Assembly (NCBI RefSeq): GCF_028368995.1 | Contig: NZ_JAQNDL010000003.1 | Location: 1,736,001 to 1,800,000 of the forward strand | DNA from: Nannocystis bainbridge | GTDB taxonomy: Bacteria > Myxococcota_A > Polyangia > Nannocystales > Nannocystaceae | DNA length: 64,000 bases | Reading direction: 5' to 3' | In this document: one piece after another, positions 1 through 7,418 of the stretch | Position numbering within the stretch: the stretch's first letter is position 1 | Layout of the letters: each line of letters opens with the position of its first letter | Position numbers and translations under genes: made by a program | The notes under the pieces: model-generated | Databases searched by the model: none | The model's input: only the letters and a program-made list of their open reading frames with translations | What the model was told of the DNA's origin: nothing

Positions 1-506
1 GGCTTGCGCTCCTTCAAGAAGCGGAGGTCGCCGGCGACGTCGTGCAGCGACGTGATCGGCACCACCACGGGCGAGTTCGGCGTCGTCTCGAGCACCTTCG
101 GGTTGCCGCCCGCCCACGTGATGCGGTTGATGCGGTGCTGGATCCGCCACTTGCCCTTCACCTTCACCAGGCGATCATCATAGTAGCCCTGACCCTCCCA
201 GAAGTCGCCCCCGGGGGTCCCGGGCTTGATCAGGCGGAAATGCCCGTACGTCAGCGCCCACGCCTCGTTGCCCTGGAAGTCCCACAGCGTGTTCGACATC
301 GTGTGCTGCGTGCCGCTGTAGACCGCGTGGATGGCGGCGAAGATCTGCTTGAACGTGGCGAGGCCGGTCCACACCGCGCCCTCGCCGTAATCGGCGATCA
401 CGTCGCTCGTGAACACCTCGTCGAACAGGTGCCACTGCTGGGTATCGATCGCCAGCGCGTAAAGGTGGACCAGAGGCAGGATCGTATCGGCTTCGTTGCT
501 TGACAT
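1..506 (-). CDS. SnoaL-like NTF2-fold protein, 3' part cut by window edge
   Basis: The minus strand is open without a stop from an ATG at 506 to the first bases of the window, giving at least 168 residues that begin MSSNEADTILPLVHLYALAI. The pattern is that of the SnoaL-like/NTF2 superfamily: an N-terminal helix with a D-x-x-x-W/F motif (DTQQWHLFDEVF), a Y-x-E-G segment, a central HTMSN motif and the strand pair GYYDDRLVKVKGKWRIQHR. Members are small cone-shaped proteins that act as isomerases, dehydratases or hydroxylases, or only bind ligands, so the substrate cannot be named. It would be cytoplasmic, as no signal peptide is seen. The C-terminus lies outside the window. The gene stands alone, about 400 bases downstream of the end of the next minus-strand gene. 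The family is fairly sure, the function unknown. Confidence 0.8.
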   Translation of the reverse strand, partial: MSSNEADTILPLVHLYALAIDTQQWHLFDEVFTSDVIADYGEGAVWTGLATFKQIFAAIHAVYSGTQHTMSNTLWDFQGNEAWALTYGHFRLIKPGTPGGDFWEGQGYYDDRLVKVKGKWRIQHRINRITWAGGNPKVLETTPNSPVVVPITSLHDVAGDLRFLKERK

Positions 507-902
507 GCTTGAACCTCGCGCGAGAACGTCCGCGCACGACGATCGGCCGCGCCGGCCAGAAGTTGCCGCCGCGACGTGTTTTGCAGCTTAACACGCCGCT
601 GCGACGATTCGACGGGAGAATGCGCGCACCTCCGGCTGTCACGATCGAGACGTCGGCGCGCGCCTTCCAGGCTCACCCGAGTCGCGTCCGCTCGTCGGCG
701 CGGCGGCGCGACGCCTCGCTCGCGCGCGCCAGGTCGCGGCCCGGAGGTCGGCCGGCGGCCTCGCAGCGCGGCGACGACGGGCCCTGCCACGGAGCGACCT
801 CAAGAACATGACGTTTCGAACATTATCGAAAGGACATGTCCATGTGAGCATATCCCAAAGGACATGTTCTTCGGCCCCGAGCCACCCGGCCCCGGCCGCG
901 CT
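507..902. other. Intergenic region with ggacatgtcc-type palindromes
   Basis: No convincing gene. The open frames here lack the codon pattern of the neighbours. The right part (about 818-871) holds a cluster of palindromic motifs. The left part must carry the promoter of the SnoaL-like gene, but no clear promoter was recognised. Confidence 0.5.
818..871. repeat. Cluster of ggacatgtcc hairpin motifs
   Basis: A perfect 10-base palindrome ggacatgtcc lies at 832-841, a near copy ggacatgttc at 860-869, and gaacat at 818-823 can pair with atgttc at 864-869. The cluster sits just past the stop of the minus-strand gene ending at 903, so it could act in transcription termination. It belongs to a family seen at many other gene ends in this window. 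Confidence 0.55.
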
Positions 903-1337
903 TTACTTCGGCGCGCGCCGCAGCGCCGGGGCCTCGGCGAGCCACCACAGCAGCGGCAGCGCGACCACCAGCAGCGCCAGCCCGGTGGGCGCCCAGGCGA
1001 ACCGATGCGCCGCCTCGACCAGCGGGCGCAGCGGGCCGGCCGGCGCCGTGACGACGATCCGCAGGCTCACCGCCGCGGCCGCCGCGAACGTCAGCACCTC
1101 GAGCACGATCGCGGGCGTCAGCACCCGGCGCTCGCGGGCTCGCAGGCGGGTCAGCGCCTCGACCAGCGGGGCCCGGCGGATCAGCGTCGACGGATCGATC
1201 ACCCGCGCCCGCGGCTGCGGACTGCGGGCCAGGCTGTCCATGAAGACAGCCACCGCGCGGGCGCGCGGGTCGGCGTCGGCCGGCTCAATCGCGGGAGCCG
1301 GGGCCGCGGGAGGGCGCGAGGATGGGGGCGAACGCAT
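903..1337 (-). CDS. Two-TM membrane protein downstream of ECF sigma factor
   Basis: A 144-residue protein with a Pro/Ala-rich N-terminus, an Arg-rich cytoplasmic part (about residues 35-75) and two hydrophobic segments (about 73-95 and 115-135). It overlaps the 3' end of the sigma factor gene by 53 bases in another frame. Strong third-position G/C on the minus strand and its place as last gene of a three-gene operon support it. The start is uncertain: no ribosome binding site precedes the ATG at 1337, and an internal GTG or ATG around 1239-1251 would shorten it by about 30 residues. By position it may be an anti-sigma or regulatory membrane partner of the sigma factor. That is inference, since no anti-sigma motif such as a zinc-finger HxxxCxxC is visible. 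Confidence 0.6.
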   Translation of the reverse strand: MRSPPSSRPPAAPAPAIEPADADPRARAVAVFMDSLARSPQPRARVIDPSTLIRRAPLVEALTRLRARERRVLTPAIVLEVLTFAAAAAVSLRIVVTAPAGPLRPLVEAAHRFAWAPTGLALLVVALPLLWWLAEAPALRRAPK

Positions 1338-1848
1338 GGGGGTCTGTGCTTTCGGTTTGCAGGAGGTCGGCCAGCCGCGCGCGCGCGCGGCTCAGCAGCA
1401 CGCGGACGCTCGCGGGCTTCACGTCGAGGATCTCCGCCATCTCGGCGTGATCGTGGCCGTCGACGTACGCGAGCCACAGCAGCGCCGCGTCGCGCCGCGG
1501 CAGGCGGTCGAAGATCGCCTGCAGCTCGCGGCCTTCGCCGGGCTCCGGCGCTCGCGGCGGCGCGGCCTCGTGGGCCAGCAGCAGCTCGCGCAGGCGGGCG
1601 CCGAGGCGGGTGCGGCGGCGGTGGTGATCGGTGACGAGGTTGGTGGCGATCCGGTAGAGATAGGCCCGCTCGGCGCCGGCGCGCACGCGGCCGGCCGGCA
1701 GCTGGAGCAGCCGACAATAGCTGTCCTGGACCAGGTCGTCGGCCACGGCGCGCTCGCCCACGAGGCGGTAGACGTACGCCCACAGGCGCGCGTGGGTGGC
1801 CGCGTAGAGCGCCCGGAATTGGGGTTCGTCCATGGGTTCCGCGCTCAC
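1285..1848 (-). CDS. ECF RNA polymerase sigma factor
   Basis: This is a 187-residue sigma-70 family protein of the extracytoplasmic-function type. Region 2 is clear (LYAATHARLWAYVYRLVGE, then ADDLVQDSYCRLLQ), as is region 4 with its helix-turn-helix (LPRRDAALLWLAYVDGHDHAEMAEILDV, VRVLLSRARARL). It would direct core RNA polymerase to a small set of promoters in response to an envelope signal. The start is taken as the GTG at 1848, whose bases overlap the TGA of the upstream gene as GTGA, typical translational coupling. An ATG at 1833 would remove five residues. It lies between two small membrane-protein genes that probably form one operon with it and may carry the signal. The family is certain, the regulon unknown. 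Confidence 0.92.
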   Translation of the reverse strand: MSAEPMDEPQFRALYAATHARLWAYVYRLVGERAVADDLVQDSYCRLLQLPAGRVRAGAERAYLYRIATNLVTDHHRRRTRLGARLRELLLAHEAAPPRAPEPGEGRELQAIFDRLPRRDAALLWLAYVDGHDHAEMAEILDVKPASVRVLLSRARARLADLLQTESTDPHAFAPILAPSRGPGSRD

Positions 1849-2321
1849 GAGCCCGCGATGTCGCGGTACGGCGAGGCGCTGCGGCCGCGGGCGCGGTCGC
1901 CGAGCAGCTCCCACCGCTGGGCCAACTTGTACGCCACCGCGGCCCCCAACAGAAGCGAAGCGCCGAGGCAGAACAGCAGCGTCCCGGGCACCACCAGGTC
2001 GCCGTAGCCGGCGAAGGCCGACAGCACCAGGAACGCGATCCCGAGGGCCCCGAGGGCGATGCCGCCTTGCACGCTGCGGAGCAGCCGGCGCTGCAGCGGC
2101 GGCTCGCCCTGGTCGAGCAGGCGCAGGAACTCCTGGCCGGCGAGCCCGCCGAGGAATTTTTCCAGCGCCTCGGGCTCGCTGAACCGCTCGAGGGTCCGCA
2201 CCCCGAGCTCGAACCGCCGCTGCGTCTCGTGCTCGGCCCGCAGGCGCGACTGGCGGACGAAGAACCCGATGAGGAAGAAGAAGCTGAGGGGGATCAGGAT
2301 GGCTTCGAGCTCGATGTCCAT
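1845..2321 (-). CDS. Membrane protein coupled to ECF sigma factor gene
   Basis: A 158-residue protein with an N-terminal membrane segment (about residues 6-23, IPLSFFFLIGFFV), a charged cytoplasmic middle (RAEHETQRRFELGVRTLERF, about 27-85) and two further hydrophobic segments (about 88-107 and 112-133). It ends RGRSASPYRDIAGS. Its TGA overlaps the GTG start of the sigma factor gene by four bases, so the two are translated together. Small membrane proteins of this build are common beside ECF sigma genes and could work as the signal-receiving partner. This is inference from context, as no named domain was recognised. It is the first gene of the operon, and its promoter should lie in 2322-2470. 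Confidence 0.75.
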   Translation of the reverse strand: MDIELEAILIPLSFFFLIGFFVRQSRLRAEHETQRRFELGVRTLERFSEPEALEKFLGGLAGQEFLRLLDQGEPPLQRRLLRSVQGGIALGALGIAFLVLSAFAGYGDLVVPGTLLFCLGASLLLGAAVAYKLAQRWELLGDRARGRSASPYRDIAGS

Positions 2322-2658
2322 GGCGACTCCGTGCAGCCAGAGACGCCGGCCCGGGGCCCGAGGTTAACAGCCCCTCGCCTGGACCTGCAGCCAACGGGCA
2401 GGACTGGTCGCATGTCCAGGGCGAGGCAGGCGACGCGGCGGGCCCGACGCCAGCCCGGCCCTCCGACGAGTCCCCAAGGACATGTCCATTCCAACATGTC
2501 CCAAGATTCATCTCGCGCAATCGCGTCGGTGTGACACCGACGCTCGCTCCGGCCGGCCCCGAAACCCGGTCGCGGCCGCCTCCGGTGGCAGTTGGAGCCA
2601 CGGTTCGCGACAGAACAAAGATTCGGCGCCGCTGCGGCGTCGGGGTTAGGCTGCGCCC
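2322..2658. other. Divergent intergenic region with palindromes
   Basis: Separates the minus-strand sigma operon from the plus-strand lipoprotein gene, so promoters for both are expected. ggacatgtcc is at 2478-2487 and a relative aacatgtccc at 2493-2502. No other structure was recognised. Confidence 0.5.
2476..2502. repeat. ggacatgtcc palindrome pair
   Basis: The perfect palindrome ggacatgtcc at 2478-2487 is followed by aacatgtccc at 2493-2502. Here it lies between two divergent genes rather than behind a gene, which argues against a pure terminator role for the family. Confidence 0.55.
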
Positions 2659-3342
2659 ATGCTCCTTGCTTGTCCTTCTCGCCCCCTCGCGTTCGTCCTC
2701 CTGCTGGCCGCCTGCACCCCCGCGCCAGACAGCGGTGACACCGACACCACCGCGGCCACCGCGGCCACGACCGACCCTGGCACGGGCACCACCGAAACCA
2801 CCGGCGCCGCGAGCACCGACACCACCACTGGCGTCGAACCCGACCCCACGACCACCACCGGCATCACGACCGGGACCACCACCGAAGACCCCACGACGGC
2901 CGGCACCACCGCCGATACCACCACCGGCGACACCACCACCAGCGGCCTCGCCTGCGACCTCGTCCAGATCACCACCGAGCGGGCCCACGTCCTGGGCGGC
3001 GAGGTGATCGACTGCGGGATCGTCGATCCGTGGAACAACACCGTCGAGGAGTGGCAGGCCGCGCACGCCTGCGCCCTCGAGGCCGCCGCCGCCGAGCAGC
3101 AGTTCCAGCTCGTCGTCTGGCTGCAGGGCATCGACAGCGACGTCGGCCGCGGCTACATCGGCACGGCCGCCCGCTCGTACCAGCGCGAGGAGATCCACTT
3201 CGACACCCTCGGCATCCCGATCACCGGCGCCCGCCCCTGCGCCGCCTTCGCCGCGGTCGACGACTGCTACGATTTCCTCGGCACCCCCTGCATCAGCTGC
3301 GAGGGCCCGAGCCCCGGCTACGAGATCTGCGACATCCCGTGA
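2659..3342 (+). CDS. Lipoprotein with Thr-rich linker, unknown function
   Basis: This 227-residue protein has a signal peptide ending in a lipobox (LLLAAC, Cys about residue 19). A linker of about 75 residues follows, almost only Thr, Gly, Ala, Asp and Ser, of the TDTTTAATAATT kind. The remaining 145 residues form a compact domain with several cysteines (CDL, DCG, HACA, RPC, DDCYDF, CISC, EICD) that could form disulfides in the periplasm or outside the outer membrane. Such linkers are typical of surface lipoproteins in Nannocystaceae-like myxobacteria. The ATG at 2659 gives the complete signal peptide. I do not recognise the C-terminal domain and assign no function. The gene is single and ends before a strong bidirectional hairpin. 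Confidence 0.8.
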   Translation: MLLACPSRPLAFVLLLAACTPAPDSGDTDTTAATAATTDPGTGTTETTGAASTDTTTGVEPDPTTTTGITTGTTTEDPTTAGTTADTTTGDTTTSGLACDLVQITTERAHVLGGEVIDCGIVDPWNNTVEEWQAAHACALEAAAAEQQFQLVVWLQGIDSDVGRGYIGTAARSYQREEIHFDTLGIPITGARPCAAFAAVDDCYDFLGTPCISCEGPSPGYEICDIP

Positions 3343-3375
3343 TCGCCGGGGCGCCCCGGCTCTCGTGAGCCCTCA

Positions 3376-3401
3376 GGGACATGTTCTAAAGAACATGTCC
3401 C
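3376..3401. terminator. Bidirectional terminator-like hairpin
   Basis: A perfect 11-bp stem, gggacatgttc (3376-3386) and gaacatgtccc (3391-3401), closes a four-base loop taaa. It lies between the convergent ends of the lipoprotein gene (3342) and the propeller gene (3417), so it can serve both. The stem contains the same gacatgt core as other hairpins in the window. Confidence 0.75.
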
Positions 3402-3416
3402 ATCATTTCTCTCGCC

Positions 3417-5063
3417 TCAGTTCGGCGGCGGCTGGTACTTGAGCTGGAAGCGCAGGCGCAGCACGTCCTCGTCGTTCCAGCCGTCGCCGTGCCAGTACTG
3501 CCAGCCGAGCACGTGGAGGATCGCCTCGGGCCCGAGCGCCGAGGCGATCGGCTCATTATGAAAATCACCGGGGCTGCCGAAGCGGGCCTGGCCGAAATCG
3601 CCGCCGGTCGGCGACACCGCGCGGACGCGTGTCTCGCCGCGCCAGTCGTTGCCCAGCTTGCGCTTACCGCGGCCGAGCACCCCGATCGCGCCGTTGGGGA
3701 ACCATACCAGGCGCTCGACGTTCATCGCCGCGTCGCCGCTGAACGTCTTCGTCCAGCTGACCTGCCCGCCGCCGAGCAACAGCGGCTCGGCCAGCTTCGC
3801 CTGCCCGACCTTGCCCAGCGTGTGGACGCCGTCCAGGCCCGAGTCGGCCGGGCCCAGCGGGATCGTCACCCGGCGCAGCCACCACTGGCTGTCGAGCTGA
3901 TCGGTGTCGTCCCAGGCGAAGTAGACCGCGCCGTCGCCCCCGACGGTCGCGTACACGCCCCGCAGGCCGCCGTCGCTCAGCTTGCCCTCCTGCGGCCCGA
4001 GCTTGGCGGTGAAGTTCAGGCGCAGGTCACCGCTGCCGCGCGCGTAACGGCGGACGAACACGAAGTCGTCGCCGCCGCCGTTGTAGGTGCTGCCGGCGAC
4101 GACCAAGTCCCCGTCGGGGGCGAAGAACGCGTGGCGCCCCTTCGGCTTCGCGTACTGCGACGGGGCCGCGAAATCGGAGGTCCAGCGGATCGCGCCGTCG
4201 GCTGCGTACTTGCGCACGCGCATGCCCCCGTCGTCGTCGCCGACGATGTAGATGCTGCCGTCGCCGGCGACGGCCAGCGCGTTGGGGAAATTGTTCTCGC
4301 CGGCGACGTCGTATTTGCTCTCCCAGAGCAGGTCGCCGGCGCCGGAGATCCGCGCAGTATAGAGATCGCGGACCTGGCCGTTGCAGGCCGACAGCAGGGC
4401 CACGCCGCCCTGCGGGTGCGGGGCCATGAAGGTCGGCTCCTTGCCCCACGTGGTGGTGTAGAGCGTCTTCTGCCAGGCCACCGCGCCGGCCCGGGTCACC
4501 TTGACGATCCGCCACTTGTAGCGCGAGGACGAGACCGCGGTGACGTACATGAAATAGAAGTCCCCGGCGACGTCGACGGTCGAGGCCAGCGGCTTGCCCC
4601 ACGCCTCGCCGGAGGCCCACTGAAATTTGGTGCGCCACAGCTCCTGGCCGGCAGCGTCGAATGCCAGCACCAGCGCGTGATCCATGGCGACGTTCTTCTG
4701 CACCTCCCACACCTCGTAGCGCCGGCCCGCGGCGCCGAAGCTCAGCAGCACGCCCCTGTCGATGTTGGCGAACCCGCCGTCGAACAGCGCGCTGTCGAGG
4801 AGGCGCGGCGGCCCGGCCGGCGGGAACTGCTCGGGCACCGTCGGCGCACCGTGAGCGTGGCCGACCTCGACCGGCGGGTGGTCGGACTGCTTCTCCAGCT
4901 TCGGCTTTGAACTCGACGCCGGCCCGAGCTGCGGCGACGCGGAGCCACCCTGCGTCGCCTGCGGCTGCGGCTGCCCCTGGGTCGGCTGAAGCCCCGGCTT
5001 GTTCGCCGTCGGGGCGAGCGTGGAGCCGAGGACGAGGGCGAGGACGAGGCTGAGATCAGGCAT
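3417..5063 (-). CDS. Secreted beta-propeller (PQQ-like) protein
   Basis: About 548 residues from an ATG at 5063 that opens a signal peptide (MPDLSLVLALVLGSTLAPTA), followed by a Gln/Pro/Ser-rich linker of about 60 residues. The rest carries repeated blades with the signature of quinoprotein-like or delta-60-type propellers: short strands ending in D-A-A-G-Q-E-L-W, R-A-G-A-V-A-W-Q, G-A-G-D-L-L-W-E and A-D-G-A-I-R-W-T, alternating with G-G-V-A-L-L and D-G-S-I-Y-I-V-G. Such proteins bind ligands or act as structural exported proteins. No enzymatic residues were recognised. The open frame runs further upstream to 5261, but that part is Arg-rich and looks non-coding. The gene is single, convergent with the lipoprotein gene. 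Confidence 0.8.
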   Translation of the reverse strand: MPDLSLVLALVLGSTLAPTANKPGLQPTQGQPQPQATQGGSASPQLGPASSSKPKLEKQSDHPPVEVGHAHGAPTVPEQFPPAGPPRLLDSALFDGGFANIDRGVLLSFGAAGRRYEVWEVQKNVAMDHALVLAFDAAGQELWRTKFQWASGEAWGKPLASTVDVAGDFYFMYVTAVSSSRYKWRIVKVTRAGAVAWQKTLYTTTWGKEPTFMAPHPQGGVALLSACNGQVRDLYTARISGAGDLLWESKYDVAGENNFPNALAVAGDGSIYIVGDDDGGMRVRKYAADGAIRWTSDFAAPSQYAKPKGRHAFFAPDGDLVVAGSTYNGGGDDFVFVRRYARGSGDLRLNFTAKLGPQEGKLSDGGLRGVYATVGGDGAVYFAWDDTDQLDSQWWLRRVTIPLGPADSGLDGVHTLGKVGQAKLAEPLLLGGGQVSWTKTFSGDAAMNVERLVWFPNGAIGVLGRGKRKLGNDWRGETRVRAVSPTGGDFGQARFGSPGDFHNEPIASALGPEAILHVLGWQYWHGDGWNDEDVLRLRFQLKYQPPPN

Positions 5064-5511
5064 CGGCGACCCCACGATAGGCAAACCACTGCGAGATTGC
5101 GCCGCATGTTTTCGAGCCGGGTCCGCAGCACCCATGCGCATCGCTCCATCACCGCGCCGCGCATGGAGCCGGACCCAATGCCGGCACCTTCTCCCGCGAC
5201 GCGCCAGGCCCCACGGCCTGCGTCCCCGCGACCTCGAGTCGACGGCGAACCTGGGGCCCAACGGTCGCTCGAGCGCCGGTCCCTCGTCACTCCACAGGCC
5301 GCCGCGCGTCGCGTCTGCGCGAGGTGTGAGCCCGCCGAATCGTGACCGTTCGCCGACGCGCCGTGGTACCCGGAGGTGTCGTGCCTCGCCGCCGCACGGG
5401 CGCGCGGGTTCGCCCGAACCCGCGCGACCCCCCCGTCCGCGGCCCTACCCTTGATTTTTCGCCGCCCGCAATTTTTCCGGCGGGTCCGGCGACTCCACCG
5501 ACGGACCGATC
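5064..5511. other. Divergent promoter region, no gene seen
   Basis: It lies between the minus-strand propeller gene and the plus-strand secreted-protein pair and should contain promoters in both directions. No repeat, hairpin or conserved box was recognised with confidence. Confidence 0.4.
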
Positions 5512-6420
5512 ATGCTCAGCTCAGTCTTTGACTCTTCGACGACGCGCGCGCGCCTCGTGGCCGCGATGGCCGGCGCGGCGCTGTTCGTCCTGCCCGAGCG
5601 GCCCGCCGCGGCGCTCTCGTGCGACTCCCCGCCGTGGGAAGAAGGAGGGGCCACCAACCTCCTCGACGCCGCCAGGCAGTTCCCGATCGACGCCCAGTTC
5701 TGGGAGCTGCGGAGCTGCACGTACGAGCTCGACATGCCCTCGAACTGTCGACTCGAGCGCGGCGACGACGTGATCCCGGTCGACATCGATCTCGACGGCG
5801 CCGACCACTGCGAAGTCGATCCAACCTACGTCGGCGACGGCAACAACCCCGACGTGATCGTCCGCTACGTGCCGACGCGGTCGATGATCCCGAACCGGGC
5901 CTACGTGCTGGCGTGCGACACCAACGGCCCGCCTGCCAACAACGACTCCTTCCAGCACACGGTGGTGCGCTCGCGCCTCGACCCCGAGCCGGCCGCCGCG
6001 CCGGGCTCGCTCGACGATCTCGTGCTCGAGTACAAGCGCGGCGACGACGGCTGCTGCTCGACCGGCGACTGGATGGAGCTGCAGCTCGATCACGAGCAGA
6101 CGTGGCTGCGCGAGGGCGGCTACGTCGAGGCGATGTACGACGACGGCCAGGTGTTCGTGGTCAACGGGCCCGACCCATGGTCCGAGCGGATCGAGATGCC
6201 ACCGACGAACAAGGGCCTCGCGCTCACCCCGGTCGCCGCGAACGGCGTCCGCGGCGAGACGCTCCGCCTGGAGCGCGGCGACTACGACCGTGAGCTGGTC
6301 TATGTCGCCTGTGCCTTCACCCGCAACCCGTCGCCGCTGGCGCTGTGGCTGATCGCGCCGCTGCTCTGGATCGGCACCCTCGGTCGCCGCCGTCGCCGCG
6401 CCGTCGGAGGTGCGTCATGA
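5512..6420 (+). CDS. Secreted Cys-containing protein with C-terminal anchor
   Basis: A 302-residue protein with an N-terminal signal peptide (about residues 12-35, ending AAALS), a mature acidic domain with several cysteines (SCD, RSCTYEL, SNCRL, HCEVD, ACDTN, CCSTG, VACAF) and a C-terminal hydrophobic segment (about 275-290) followed by a run of arginines (GRRRRR). That tail resembles a sortase-like or MYXO-CTERM-like sorting signal without the Cys just before the membrane segment. It probably ends up at the cell surface. Its TGA overlaps the ATG of the next gene (ATGA), so the two are translationally coupled and may work together. The domain is not recognised. Confidence 0.82.
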   Translation: MLSSVFDSSTTRARLVAAMAGAALFVLPERPAAALSCDSPPWEEGGATNLLDAARQFPIDAQFWELRSCTYELDMPSNCRLERGDDVIPVDIDLDGADHCEVDPTYVGDGNNPDVIVRYVPTRSMIPNRAYVLACDTNGPPANNDSFQHTVVRSRLDPEPAAAPGSLDDLVLEYKRGDDGCCSTGDWMELQLDHEQTWLREGGYVEAMYDDGQVFVVNGPDPWSERIEMPPTNKGLALTPVAANGVRGETLRLERGDYDRELVYVACAFTRNPSPLALWLIAPLLWIGTLGRRRRRAVGGAS

Positions 6421-7112
6421 TGTTCTCCGCGATCGCTGCCTCTGTTCTTTTGCACATGTCTCTCGCAGCAGGTCTGTTCGGACAGGTGCAAGCACCGACC
6501 GACGGGAGCGTCGCCGTGCCTCCGGCTCCCGCCGCCCCTGCCGATCCCGCAGCGGCCCCGGCCCCGGCCGAGGCCCCCGCCCCGGAAGCGCCGCCCGAAG
6601 CTCCCGCGCCGGCCGTCGAGGCCGCCCCCACGCCGGCGCCGGTCTATGTCCAGCAGGACACGTCCTATCCGCCACCCCCGCCGACGCCCAAGAAGCCGCG
6701 GTTCGTGTTCGCCTTCCTGCCGGGGCCGACCTTCGGCCTCAGCCACCTCCCGTCGGTCAACCTGCCGTTCTTCTTCGGCGGCCGGCTCAAGCACAGCAAC
6801 TGGGCGCTGGGCTTTCAGTTCACGCTCTCGGCCGGCCTCGCCGAGCGCTACTTCTCGGGGCTGCTCACCCACCGCTATCACCTCATGGGCCTGACCCAAT
6901 TCGGCGCGCGCGGCCGCGGCTTCGCCAGCGTCGGCGGCGGCTTCGCCGTCCGCATGTTCTCGCCGATGGTCGAGGTCGAGGGCCGGGTCGGCTTCCGCTT
7001 CGGCAGGCGCGGCGTCGTCGGCGGCATGGTCCGCCTCGGCTACGACTTCGCCCACCGCGAGGGTGCCCCGGTCCCGCAGGTCGGCGCCTTCATCGGCGTC
7101 TGCAACTTCTGA
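6417..7112 (+). CDS. Outer-membrane beta-barrel-like protein with Pro/Ala linker
   Basis: About 231 residues from an ATG at 6417 that overlaps the previous stop (a second ATG follows at 6420). It has a signal peptide (MMFSAIAASVLLHMSLAAG), a linker of about 70 residues rich in Pro, Ala and Glu, and a C-terminal part with alternating hydrophobic residues and glycines (FVFAFLPGPTFGLS, WALGFQFTLSAGLA, ASVGGGFAVRMF, VEVEGRVGFRFG, GGMVRLGYDFAH). This is the look of an eight-stranded outer-membrane barrel ending in a near-terminal aromatic (VCNF). The function is unknown. Coupling to the upstream surface protein suggests joint assembly in the outer membrane. Confidence 0.75.
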   Translation: MMFSAIAASVLLHMSLAAGLFGQVQAPTDGSVAVPPAPAAPADPAAAPAPAEAPAPEAPPEAPAPAVEAAPTPAPVYVQQDTSYPPPPPTPKKPRFVFAFLPGPTFGLSHLPSVNLPFFFGGRLKHSNWALGFQFTLSAGLAERYFSGLLTHRYHLMGLTQFGARGRGFASVGGGFAVRMFSPMVEVEGRVGFRFGRRGVVGGMVRLGYDFAHREGAPVPQVGAFIGVCNF

Positions 7113-7287
7113 GAGCGACCGCCCGGGCATGGCCGCCGCGCGCGCCATGCCCCAAATCATCTTATTTGGCTTGGCTTGCTGGACAGGCACCGGTCCGTCG
7201 TGGGGCGCCGGCCGGTGCCTGTCCTTTCGAACACTTTATGATTGGGAGTTCGTGAACGCTCGCGGGGAATCGCCGACCCGGCGGTTT

Positions 7288-7303
7288 ATGTCCTTTCGGA
7301 CAT
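7288..7303. repeat. tgtcc-tttc-ggaca hairpin
   Basis: atgtcc (7288-7293), loop tttc, ggacat (7298-7303): a perfect 6-bp stem of the recurrent hairpin family. Confidence 0.6.
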
Positions 7304-7341
7304 CTCGCCACCCGCGGACACGGACGTGACGGCGCGCCGCT

Positions 7342-7361
7342 GCATGTCCTTTCGGACATGC
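7342..7361. terminator. tgtcc-tttc-ggaca hairpin, terminator-like
   Basis: gcatgtcc (7342-7349), loop tttc, ggacatgc (7354-7361): a perfect 8-bp stem near the 3' end of the giant minus-strand gene. It is one of the best copies of the family. Confidence 0.6.
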
Positions 7362-7418
7362 GAAAGCGCCGGTACGGCGTGGCCGTCCGGCGCCTGACCC
7401 TCGGGACATGTCAACCGA

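Larger units (their letters stand above)
7113..7418. other. Convergent gene-end region with several hairpins
   Basis: It holds at least three copies of the tgtcctttcgga-type element (about 7218-7232, 7288-7303, 7342-7361) and a gggacatgtc at 7403-7412, between the converging ends of the barrel gene and the giant modular gene. No gene is seen. Confidence 0.55.
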